Shown here: positions 1-6,490 of the stretch, piece by piece
How positions within the stretch are numbered: position 1 is the first letter of the stretch
Layout of the letters: each line of letters begins with the position of its first letter
Source of the DNA: Chitinophagaceae bacterium UBA7600
Lineage (GTDB): Bacteria > Bacteroidota > Bacteroidia > Chitinophagales > Chitinophagaceae
Direction: 5' to 3'
DNA: 24,463 nucleotides
Assembly (NCBI GenBank): GCA_002478885.1
Contig: DLKC01000077.1
Span: forward strand, 1-24,463
Position numbers and translations under genes: made by a program
The notes under the pieces: generated by a model
The model's database searches: none
Seen by the model: only the letters and a program-made list of their open reading frames with translations
Told to the model about the DNA's origin: nothing

Positions 1-1
1 C

Positions 2-1915
2 CCAGCCATAAGTAAACCCTTTATCAGGGGCCTGGGATACAATCGGGTCGTAACTGTTAACGACGGCGTAAGGCAGGAAGGGCAGCAATGGGGCGATGAG
101 CACGGGATAGAAGTGGATGACTACAGTGCGCAACGGGTCGAGGTTTTAAAAGGTCCGGCCTCACTGATGTATGGCAGCGACGCTATCGCAGGCGTAATAA
201 ATATTCAATCGCAACTGCCAGCTCCGGAAGGAACGATCAGGTCTGCAATAGCTAGTGAATATCAGACAAACAGTGGGCTCAGGGGTATTTACGGTAGCAC
301 GGGTGGTACAAAAAATGGTTTTAGCTGGAATGCTTATGCCGACTACAAAGCAGCCCATGACTACCACAATAAATATGACGGTTTTGTTTTTAACTCGAAA
401 TTTTACAACAAGAACTATGGTGCAATGCTCGGTTACCGGGGTAATTGGGGAAGCAGCAGGATCCTGGTCACAAGCTTTGATCAACACATAGGAATGGTAG
501 AAGGCGATCGCGATGAGATTACCGGCCAGTTTATTAAAGAACTGCCGGGTGGTGAATATGCCATTGCAACAAGTGAAGACTTTAAAAGAACAACTCCCGA
601 AGTCCCATTCCAACACATAAGTCATTTCAAAGTTACCTCTGACAATGTACTGAATATTGGCAAAAATCACCTCGATTTTACATTGGCCATCCAGCGCAAC
701 AGGCGCCGGGAATTTGGCAACGTCGCTGATATCGAAACCCCAAATGCATTCTTCGATCTTGCAACGCTTAACTATGCCATCCGGTATCATTTGCCGTCTA
801 ATAAAAAGTGGAAGGCTGCTTTTGGCTTAAATGGCATGTATCAATCAAACGAGAATAAGGCAATAGAAGCCATAATACCTGACTACCATCTTTTTGATGC
901 CGGCGTTTTCTTTTTTAGCCAATACATAAAAGATAAATTTTCTGCCAGCGGTGGGGTCAGAATCGACAACAGGCATGCTGTAGGTCTGCCAATGACTATT
1001 GACGGTGAAAATAAATTCAACAGTTTCGAAAAAAGCTTCACCAATATCTCCGGAAGTGTTGGGCTCTCGTACCAGTTAAGTAAAGAAGTAACCTTTAAGG
1101 CAAATGTTGCACGGGGATTCAGGGCACCGAATTTCGCAGAACTGGCAAGTAATGGCGCACACGAAGGAACCAACAGGTATGAAGTTGGCAATAACGATTT
1201 AAAAAGCGAAGTGAGCACACAGGCTGACGCAGGCATTGAAGTTGCTGCTGAACATGTTTCTTTATACGCATCTGTTTTTTATAACTACGTATATGATTTC
1301 ATTTTTTATGAGAGGGTATCCGGTAACTCCGGTGGCGATTCAATCATAATAGATCCGGAATCGGGCAAAGTATTGAATGTTTACCGTTTTGATCAGAAGA
1401 ATGCGATACTTTATGGCGCGGAACTTCATATTGACCTGCACCCACACCCTTTGGACTGGCTACATTTTGAAAACACGTTTAGTTACACCCGTGGCAAATT
1501 CAGGCAGTCCGTGGATGGCTCAGACAACCTTCCTTTAATACCCGCTGCAAAATTTGTGTCCGAGTTGAAAGGTAATTTTTTAATCAGGGGCAAAGTGCTA
1601 AAGAATCTTTATGCGAGCATAACCGGTGACTACACATTTAGCCAAAACAATGCATTTACAGGATACAATACAGAAACAAATACCAGCAATTATTTTCTAT
1701 TAAATGCCGGTGTTGGCGCAGATGTTGTATCAAAAGGCAAGACTATATTCGGGCTTCATTTCTCGGCAACAAATATTGGAGATGTTACTTATCAAAATCA
1801 CCTCAGCCGGTTAAAATATACACCTGAAAATCTTGCCACGGGCAGGTATGGTGTGTTTGACATGGGGAGAAATTTTAGTATTAAAGTGAATATTCCGTTG
1901 AATTATAAAATTTAA
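2..1915 (+). CDS. TonB-dependent outer membrane receptor, 5'-truncated by window edge
   Basis: This outer-membrane beta-barrel receptor takes up a scarce ligand using TonB energy. The frame is open from base 2, so the gene begins before the window; 637 residues are visible. The first codons already belong to the plug domain, with KPFIRGLGYNRV, VNDGVRQEGQQWGDEHG and then VEVLKGPASLMYGSDAIAGVIN, a classic plug signature. The rest is the barrel, with alternating aromatic and polar strands and a RGFRAPNFAELASNG segment typical of the family (about residues 375-390 of the visible part). It ends in RNFSIKVNIPL, the usual last strand of Bacteroidota receptors. The GTG at 113 lies mid-plug and is not the start. 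The ligand cannot be read from the sequence; the plug resembles the siderophore/heme/cobalamin branch rather than SusC. No SusD-like partner follows. Confidence 0.95.
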   Translation, partial: PAISKPFIRGLGYNRVVTVNDGVRQEGQQWGDEHGIEVDDYSAQRVEVLKGPASLMYGSDAIAGVINIQSQLPAPEGTIRSAIASEYQTNSGLRGIYGSTGGTKNGFSWNAYADYKAAHDYHNKYDGFVFNSKFYNKNYGAMLGYRGNWGSSRILVTSFDQHIGMVEGDRDEITGQFIKELPGGEYAIATSEDFKRTTPEVPFQHISHFKVTSDNVLNIGKNHLDFTLAIQRNRRREFGNVADIETPNAFFDLATLNYAIRYHLPSNKKWKAAFGLNGMYQSNENKAIEAIIPDYHLFDAGVFFFSQYIKDKFSASGGVRIDNRHAVGLPMTIDGENKFNSFEKSFTNISGSVGLSYQLSKEVTFKANVARGFRAPNFAELASNGAHEGTNRYEVGNNDLKSEVSTQADAGIEVAAEHVSLYASVFYNYVYDFIFYERVSGNSGGDSIIIDPESGKVLNVYRFDQKNAILYGAELHIDLHPHPLDWLHFENTFSYTRGKFRQSVDGSDNLPLIPAAKFVSELKGNFLIRGKVLKNLYASITGDYTFSQNNAFTGYNTETNTSNYFLLNAGVGADVVSKGKTIFGLHFSATNIGDVTYQNHLSRLKYTPENLATGRYGVFDMGRNFSIKVNIPLNYKI

Positions 1916-1951
1916 ACATTATCTACGATGCCGGCAATAGCACCGGCGCTG

Positions 1952-1967
1952 AAGTGTGCGACGCAAC
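1952..1967 (+). repeat. Dispersed repeat copy C1
   Basis: Core AAGTGTGCGACGCAAC, followed by GAAGATGCC. It lies 36 nt after the receptor stop and 174 nt before the next gene, on the same strand as both. The GTAC head is replaced by GCTG. A GCCGG/CCGGC inverted repeat (1930-1934 and 1943-1947) lies just before it. Confidence 0.8.
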
Positions 1968-2136
1968 GAAGATGCCACGACAAACAAATGCCCGGTACAT
2001 AATATCCTGCTTATATGTTCACGCTTTTAAACCTCGCTCGGGCGGATTATTGACCAGGACACTGATATGTGATGCTTATGCACATGAGCGTGTATAATTC
2101 CGCAACACTATCAAAAATTATCTGCTTCAATTAATG

Positions 2137-2144
2137 TAGGTTTG
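2137..2144 (+). promoter_or_regulatory. Possible -7 box overlapping a TTG start
   Basis: TAGGTTTG matches the Bacteroidota -7 consensus TAnnTTTG, but no clear TTG -33 element lies 17-21 nt upstream. Its last three bases are the only usable start codon of the following gene, so either the box is a chance match or the start is mis-set. Confidence 0.3.
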
Positions 2145-3146
2145 AAAAAAAATCTCCTGAAAAAACGCCGCAAAATATTACTCAATTACGTTATCGGCCC
2201 ATTGATATTTTTACTGCTTTCGGTTTCCATTTATTATAAGTTGAAAGACGAAACATCACTACAGGAAGCAAAAGATTTGCTAACCGGGGCACTTTCGGGA
2301 AATAATATTTTACTTATCCTATCACTCCTGTTATTGATGATAACCAATTGGGGAATTGAGGCGGCAAAATGGAAAATATTGGTTTCTCGCATTCAGCACA
2401 TAAATTATTTTACCTGTTTTAAGGCAGTGTTGTCGGGTGTTTCACTTTCACTACTTCTTCCAAACGGCATTGGCGACTATGCCGGCAGAACGGTTTATAT
2501 GAACGAAGGTAACCGGCTACGGTCAGTTACGCTCACACTGGTAGGCAGTATGGCTCAACTTATTATCACATTAATCGCCGGTCTTTTTGGCTTGATCTAT
2601 CTAAAGGAAACATCCTGGAAAAATATAGGCGAGTTGCAGGGGCTTTCGGGTTATTGGATAAATGTGATCATTTTTATGGTAGCGATTGGCTCGACGCTGA
2701 TGTTGGTAATTTATTTTAAGCTGAATTGGCTTACGCTGATGTTTGAAAAAATTCCGTTTGTAAGCAGGTACAAGTTTATGGTAGAAAATCTTGAAACGAT
2801 TGAAAGCAGGGTTTTAACAAGAATTTTGTTACTGTCGCTCATCAGGTTTACAGTTTTTATCGTTCAGTACCTGGCAGTGCTTCACATATTTAATGTGCAA
2901 TTAAATATTGTTGATGCAACTTGCACAGTGTGCGTTATGTTTTTGGTATTGGCGATTTTGCCAACAATACCTGTGGCAGATTTAGGGATGCGTGGCGAAG
3001 TGGGATTACAACTTTTTGGCATACTCAGTGTAAATAAACTCGGCATTATTGCAACAACGGCAGGCATATGGCTTATTAATTTAATTTTGCCCGCGGTGGC
3101 AGGAAGTTTGTTTATAACAGGCATTAAATTATTTAGAAACAGGTAA
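2142..3146 (+). CDS. Integral membrane protein, LPG_synthase_TM (UPF0104/AglD-like) family
   Basis: A 334-residue polytopic membrane protein with a basic N-terminus (KKNLLKKRRK) and about eight hydrophobic helices. The conserved family segment is LSLLLPNGIGDYAGRTVYM near residues 102-120, and a second is LPTIPVADLGMRGEVGLQLFG near residues 273-293; both are typical of the flippase-like domain shared with the membrane part of MprF. The family is linked to lipid or lipid-linked sugar handling, but the substrate here is unknown. The start is TTG at 2142: no ATG or GTG precedes the first membrane helix, and an in-frame stop lies at 2085. The stop is one base from the next start, so the two genes are almost certainly translated from one mRNA. 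Confidence 0.8.
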   Translation: MKKNLLKKRRKILLNYVIGPLIFLLLSVSIYYKLKDETSLQEAKDLLTGALSGNNILLILSLLLLMITNWGIEAAKWKILVSRIQHINYFTCFKAVLSGVSLSLLLPNGIGDYAGRTVYMNEGNRLRSVTLTLVGSMAQLIITLIAGLFGLIYLKETSWKNIGELQGLSGYWINVIIFMVAIGSTLMLVIYFKLNWLTLMFEKIPFVSRYKFMVENLETIESRVLTRILLLSLIRFTVFIVQYLAVLHIFNVQLNIVDATCTVCVMFLVLAILPTIPVADLGMRGEVGLQLFGILSVNKLGIIATTAGIWLINLILPAVAGSLFITGIKLFRNR

Positions 3147-3147
3147 A

Positions 3148-3939
3148 GTGAAGAAATCTCTAATTATCCTCTTTTCAACACTCATTTGGCTAAAACTCTC
3201 TGCAGGGGACGAGTTTTGTGGTATTCGCAACACTACTTTTAACGCCGGCGAACTGATTACTTATAATGTTTTTTATGCCGTGGCCGGCATTTATGTAAAT
3301 GCAGGTACAGCAAATTTTACACTATCACTCGATAAAATAAATAACAAACCCTGCTATCATGTAGTGGGTGATGGCAAATCAAATCCGAGCTACGACTGGA
3401 TATTTAAAGTAAGAGATCGCTACGAAAGTTATTTTGATACAAGCAATCTTCAACCAATGAAGTTCATAAGAAATGTTGACGAAGGCGGGTACAAGAAAAA
3501 TGAAAATATAACATTCAACCAGGAAACAAATACTGCAATAACTACATCAGGCGTGTTTAAAGTGCCTAATTGCGTACAGGATGTACTTAGCTCGGTTTAT
3601 TATGCACGCAATATCGATTTTGCAAAGTATAAAGTAGGCGATAAAATTCCATTCAGTATGTTCCTCGATAACGAAGTATACGACCTGTATATTCGCTACC
3701 TCGGTAAAGAGACAGTGAAAACAAAGTATGGTAAATTTAAGGCCATCAAATTTAAACCACTGCTTGTAAAAGGCACCATATTCGAAGGCGGTGAGAAAAT
3801 GAATGTTTGGGTAACCGATGACCCCAACCATGTGCCGATTCGTATCGAAAGCCCGATAGTCGTAGGCACCATCAAGATAGATATGATGCAATACAAAAAT
3901 CTCCGCTATCCGTTAAGCTCTCTTGAAAGTTTTAGGTAA
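3148..3939 (+). CDS. Exported DUF3108 family protein
   Basis: A 263-residue protein with an N-terminal signal peptide (MKKSLIILFSTLIWLKLSAG). It matches the DUF3108 family in its motifs: FNAGELITYNVFYAVAGIYVNAG at the mature N-terminus, KVRDRYESYFDTSNLQPMKF in the middle, and GGEKMNVWVTDDPNHVPIRIE near the end. The biochemical role of the family is not established; these are beta-rich periplasmic or envelope proteins. The start is GTG at 3148, one base after the TAA of the upstream membrane protein, so the pair is probably co-translated and may act together at the envelope. No cysteine lipobox is present. The adjacent repeat C2a begins 36 nt after the stop. Confidence 0.85.
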   Translation: MKKSLIILFSTLIWLKLSAGDEFCGIRNTTFNAGELITYNVFYAVAGIYVNAGTANFTLSLDKINNKPCYHVVGDGKSNPSYDWIFKVRDRYESYFDTSNLQPMKFIRNVDEGGYKKNENITFNQETNTAITTSGVFKVPNCVQDVLSSVYYARNIDFAKYKVGDKIPFSMFLDNEVYDLYIRYLGKETVKTKYGKFKAIKFKPLLVKGTIFEGGEKMNVWVTDDPNHVPIRIESPIVVGTIKIDMMQYKNLRYPLSSLESFR

Positions 3940-3975
3940 TTTTTTTACCGGCGGCATTGCAGGCATTAAGCTGCT

Positions 3976-3995
3976 GTTGTGTCACTCACTTGTAC
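3976..3995 (-). repeat. Dispersed repeat copy C2a (variant)
   Basis: Read on the minus strand it is GTACAAGTGAGTGACACAAC, identical over 20 bases to copy C8b and different from the canonical core at three places. It follows the DUF3108 stop by 36 nt. A small GCAG/CTGC stem (3959-3962 and 3971-3974) precedes it in gene sense. It forms an inverted pair with C2b. Confidence 0.8.
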
Positions 3996-4102
3996 GCCTG
4001 TTCCGCTACGCAGCAAACCTCGAATGCTTTTCTTCAGGGTGAATTATTCTTCACCGGCTTTACCCCGAATCGCTATCCATCATTGCTCATTTCCATTCAC
4101 CA

Positions 4103-4122
4103 GCACAAGTGTGCGACGCAAC
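4103..4122 (+). repeat. Dispersed repeat copy C2b
   Basis: GCACAAGTGTGCGACGCAAC, 49 nt beyond the stop of gldH. Read in the sense of gldH, a hairpin with arms GGCGTT and AACGCC (4142-4147 and 4124-4129 on the plus strand) ends one base before the core. With C2a it bounds a 147-bp segment with inverted ends; a GGTGAA/TTCACC hairpin (4038-4055) lies inside. Confidence 0.85.
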
Positions 4123-4171
4123 AGGCGTTGACATTTGCAATAACGCCGGGCAAAAAAAAATAACAAATCTG

Positions 4172-4636
4172 CTATTGGCCTGCTTTTTCTACGCGAATGC
4201 CTGCGTTCATTACATACTGCAGGGGATCTTCGCGCATGATTTGCTGAAGCACAAAAGTGTAGTTCCCTTTCTTTAGTTTAATGGGGTATTTGTTGATTAA
4301 TACCCTGTGCTCAATTATATCATCCATGGCGCTGCCGAGCCAGCCTTTGGCATTATCGCCAAGCTTAAGCTTTACCTGTTGATCGGTGACACTATTGTCA
4401 GGGGCAACTGTTTTCAGCTGCATCCACATATTGTTGAAGTGGTAGGCGTCGGTATGTCGTACCACAGCATAAATATTGTATGATGATGTTGTATCAGCTA
4501 CGCTGAAAGTGAAAGAAATCTTATTTGCACTGACCCACGCGTGACTACCGAATGCGGCTGTTTGCTCATAAACATCAACCGTATCGCAGGAAGTTGTAAA
4601 AAGCAACGGTATCAATAAAAAAAGTAACTGCTTCAA
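4172..4636 (-). CDS. gldH: Gliding motility lipoprotein GldH
   Basis: A 154-residue lipoprotein. The signal peptide MKQLLFLLIPLLFTTSC ends at a lipidated Cys17. The mature part opens with CDTVDVYEQ and continues with W(V)SANKISFTFSVADTTSSYNIYAVVRHTDAYHFNNMWMQL, the pattern of GldH: a beta-sandwich with the 'RHT..Y.F.N.W' block. GldH is needed for gliding in Flavobacterium johnsoniae and is found across Bacteroidota; its exact role beside the gliding/T9SS machinery is not settled. The start ATG lies 17 nt after the yicC stop, so the two are an operon. No other gld gene is in the window. The only terminator-like structure downstream is the hairpin plus repeat C2b. Confidence 0.88.
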   Translation of the reverse strand: MKQLLFLLIPLLFTTSCDTVDVYEQTAAFGSHAWVSANKISFTFSVADTTSSYNIYAVVRHTDAYHFNNMWMQLKTVAPDNSVTDQQVKLKLGDNAKGWLGSAMDDIIEHRVLINKYPIKLKKGNYTFVLQQIMREDPLQYVMNAGIRVEKAGQ

Positions 4637-4653
4637 ACCTTTTTGCTTTTTAA

Positions 4654-5529
4654 TTACAAAATATTCATTATTTGTTCTTTCGCTTTTTCGAGTTCGTCCT
4701 TCATTAAAACAACACTCTTTTGTATGTCGGAATCGTAAGCCTTAGATCCCATAGTATTTATTTCCCTTCCAATTTCCTGCAGAATAAAGGATAGCTTTTT
4801 GCCTTTGCTTGCTTCGGCTTCGGCCAGGATGATGCGGAAATAGCCGCAATGATTTTTTAACCGTACCTGTTCTTCGCTAATATCGATCTTCTCGATATAA
4901 TAAATCAACTCCTGCTCAAGCCTGTTGGGATCATAATTTTCTTTGCCGGTGTTCTCCTCCAACACTTTTTTTAACCCATCCTTTATCTTGCTGCGACGCC
5001 TTGGCTCTAGAGCGGTGATGGTGGCTTGTTGTTCTTCAATATTTTTAATGCGCTCAAGCAAGTCGTCTTCCAGGCATTTACCTTCTTCGCGCCTGTGCTC
5101 GTTCAGCTGATCAATCGCCTGCTGTAAAACATTTTTAAAAGCCGCCCACTCCTCATCAGTGAGCATTTCAGTTGTTGGCGTAACTACATCAGGCAGCTTA
5201 AGCAATGTACTAAGAATATTATCGGTGCTGAGATTGAGCTCTTTTGCAACTTCATAAACGGGGCCATAATAAGCCTTCAACAAAGTTGTATTAATGGTAA
5301 CAGGTTTTGCAGAACCGTTTTGCTTTAACGTTATTACACATTCAATGCTTCCACGCATCAGCCCTTCATTGAGCATATTTCTTATATCGATCTCGTAAGA
5401 CTTGAGCAAGGTGGGAATAGTAAGCCTGATATCATACTGCTTTCCGTTCAGGGAGCGCAGCTCTACAAGAAATATTTTATCATCAACTGATTGCTCGGCC
5501 CTTCCGTAACCTGTCATCGAATAAAGCAT
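4654..5529 (-). CDS. yicC: YicC family endoribonuclease-like protein
   Basis: A 291-residue protein beginning MLYSMTGYGRAEQ, the diagnostic N-terminus of YicC proteins (usually MI.SMT.Y.R). The N-terminal YicC domain covers about residues 1-155. The C-terminal DUF1732 domain (about 205-291) carries RLEQELIYYIEKIDISEEQVRL, the AEASKGKKLSFILQEIGREINTMGSKA block and a helical Lys/Glu-rich end. YicC proteins from other bacteria have been reported to act as RNases; the activity here is inferred. The open frame extends 51 codons upstream, but that stretch lacks family similarity and contains a possible promoter, so ATG at 5529 is chosen. In many bacteria yicC precedes gmk; here it precedes gldH instead. 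Confidence 0.9.
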   Translation of the reverse strand: MLYSMTGYGRAEQSVDDKIFLVELRSLNGKQYDIRLTIPTLLKSYEIDIRNMLNEGLMRGSIECVITLKQNGSAKPVTINTTLLKAYYGPVYEVAKELNLSTDNILSTLLKLPDVVTPTTEMLTDEEWAAFKNVLQQAIDQLNEHRREEGKCLEDDLLERIKNIEEQQATITALEPRRRSKIKDGLKKVLEENTGKENYDPNRLEQELIYYIEKIDISEEQVRLKNHCGYFRIILAEAEASKGKKLSFILQEIGREINTMGSKAYDSDIQKSVVLMKDELEKAKEQIMNIL

Positions 5530-5552
5530 AGTGTAATTGTTGTTAAGTAAAA

Positions 5553-5560
5553 TAAAGGTA
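5553..5560 (-). promoter_or_regulatory. Possible -7 box for yicC-gldH
   Basis: Minus-strand TACCTTTA is one base off TAnnTTTG and lies 23 nt upstream of the chosen yicC ATG. No clear -33 TTG was found. Confidence 0.35.
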
Positions 5561-5751
5561 AATATCACAGATAAAAAAACTGCTTTCGTTTCAACCGTAG
5601 CTGCAGCGCCACCCCTGGCAGGAAGTGCAAGGTAACTTAATAATAAACGCCCAATGCCATTGCTGCAAAACGAAATAGACAATGGATTCGCATAAGTCTC
5701 AACCCGGTCATTGTATTATGCAAAACAAAAATTCTGTAACTATTTGCTTGC

Positions 5752-5759
5752 TACATTTG
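5752..5759 (+). promoter_or_regulatory. -7 box for ubiX
   Basis: TACATTTG matches TAnnTTTG exactly and lies 18 nt before the ubiX ATG, which implies a very short leader. A -33 TTG at the expected distance is not evident. Confidence 0.5.
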
Positions 5760-5777
5760 TTAAGTTAAAAAACCGCT

Positions 5778-6362
5778 ATGGCCAATAAGATTGTGGTCGC
5801 TGTAACCGGCGCGAGTGGGTCTGTTTATGCAAAATTGCTGATAGAAAAGCTATTGGCGCTCAAAGACCAATGGCAAGAACTTTCGATCGTCATGAGCGAT
5901 AATGCCAAAGAGGTATGGAAAACAGAATTGGGTAATGAAGATTACCTAAATTACCCGCTGAAGTATTTTACGAAATATGATTTTTCTGCACCGTTCGCAT
6001 CAGGCTCGGCCAAATATAATCTCATGATTGTTGCTCCATGCAGCATGGGGACGCTTGGAAGGATCGCGAATGGTATTAGTGACGACCTTGTTACACGCGC
6101 CGCTGATGTTGTTTTAAAGGAACGGCGAAGACTTATTTTAATGGTAAGAGAAGCCCCCTATAATCTCATTCATATCAAAAACATGGAGGCTGTTACTTTG
6201 GCGGGGGGAATTATTTGCCCGGCAACTCCATCGTTCTATCATAAACCCGGCACTATAGAAGAAGTTGCCATGACTGTTGTTGACCGGGTGCTTGATCTTG
6301 CAGGATTGAACGTAACAACTTTCAGGTGGGGCTCCGGTGAAGGTTCATCACCTGCCCAATAA
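5778..6362 (+). CDS. ubiX: Flavin prenyltransferase UbiX
   Basis: A 194-residue Rossmann-type flavoprotein. UbiX attaches a dimethylallyl unit to reduced FMN to make prenylated FMN, the cofactor of UbiD-type decarboxylases. The sequence shows the FMN-binding loop VTGASGSVYAKLL (residues 10-21), Ser40 in VMSDNAKEVW, the PCSMGTLGRIANGISDDLVTRA block (87-108), LMVREAP around Arg124, and SFYHKP (152-157) with the tyrosine and lysine that contact the prenyl phosphate. The length is normal for the family. No ubiD partner lies in the window. It is transcribed divergently from yicC and convergently with rpsA, sharing a bidirectional terminator with rpsA. Confidence 0.93.
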   Translation: MANKIVVAVTGASGSVYAKLLIEKLLALKDQWQELSIVMSDNAKEVWKTELGNEDYLNYPLKYFTKYDFSAPFASGSAKYNLMIVAPCSMGTLGRIANGISDDLVTRAADVVLKERRRLILMVREAPYNLIHIKNMEAVTLAGGIICPATPSFYHKPGTIEEVAMTVVDRVLDLAGLNVTTFRWGSGEGSSPAQ

Positions 6363-6371
6363 GGGGGAAAC

Positions 6372-6391
6372 GTACAAGTGTGCAACGCAAG
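6372..6391 (+). repeat. Dispersed repeat copy C3
   Basis: GTACAAGTGTGCAACGCAAG, one base off the palindromic centre. It begins 9 nt after the ubiX stop and is separated from the rpsA stop by the shared terminator, so it lies outside the terminated rpsA transcript. Confidence 0.8.
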
Positions 6392-6440
6392 AGAATTTTA
6401 TAGTAATACCACAGCCCTGCTAAAAAATTACATATAAATA

Positions 6441-6470
6441 AAAAACCCCGGCATTAACCGGGGCTTTTTT
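6441..6470. terminator. Bidirectional terminator between ubiX and rpsA
   Basis: An A5 run, then stem CCCCGG (6446-6451), loop CATTAA, stem CCGGGG (6458-6463), then C and T6. With A-runs and T-runs on both sides it can stop transcripts from both convergent genes. Confidence 0.9.
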
Positions 6471-6490
6471 ATTCACTGCTGATGCGGGAA

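Noticed and set aside
161..790. A 209-codon open frame antisense to the TonB receptor
   Set aside because: A shadow of a strongly supported gene; the product has no recognisable features.
1980..2110. Small RNA or tRNA-like structure between the receptor and membrane protein genes
   Set aside because: Only a weak ATGTG/CACAT stem is visible, with no cloverleaf, promoter or terminator.
3957..4163. A 68-codon open frame after the DUF3108 gene
   Set aside because: It runs through both copies of the inverted repeat pair (C2a, C2b), and its Cys/Thr/Gln-rich product is simply the translation of these repeats; no promoter or family similarity.
4988..5006. TGCGACGCC inside yicC as a repeat copy
   Set aside because: It matches 8 of 9 central bases but none of the flank, and it encodes an arginine run of the protein.
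5530..5682. Longer yicC product with a 51-residue N-terminal extension
   Set aside because: The extension has no family similarity, contains a -7-like box, and the diagnostic MLYSMTGYGR start is internal.
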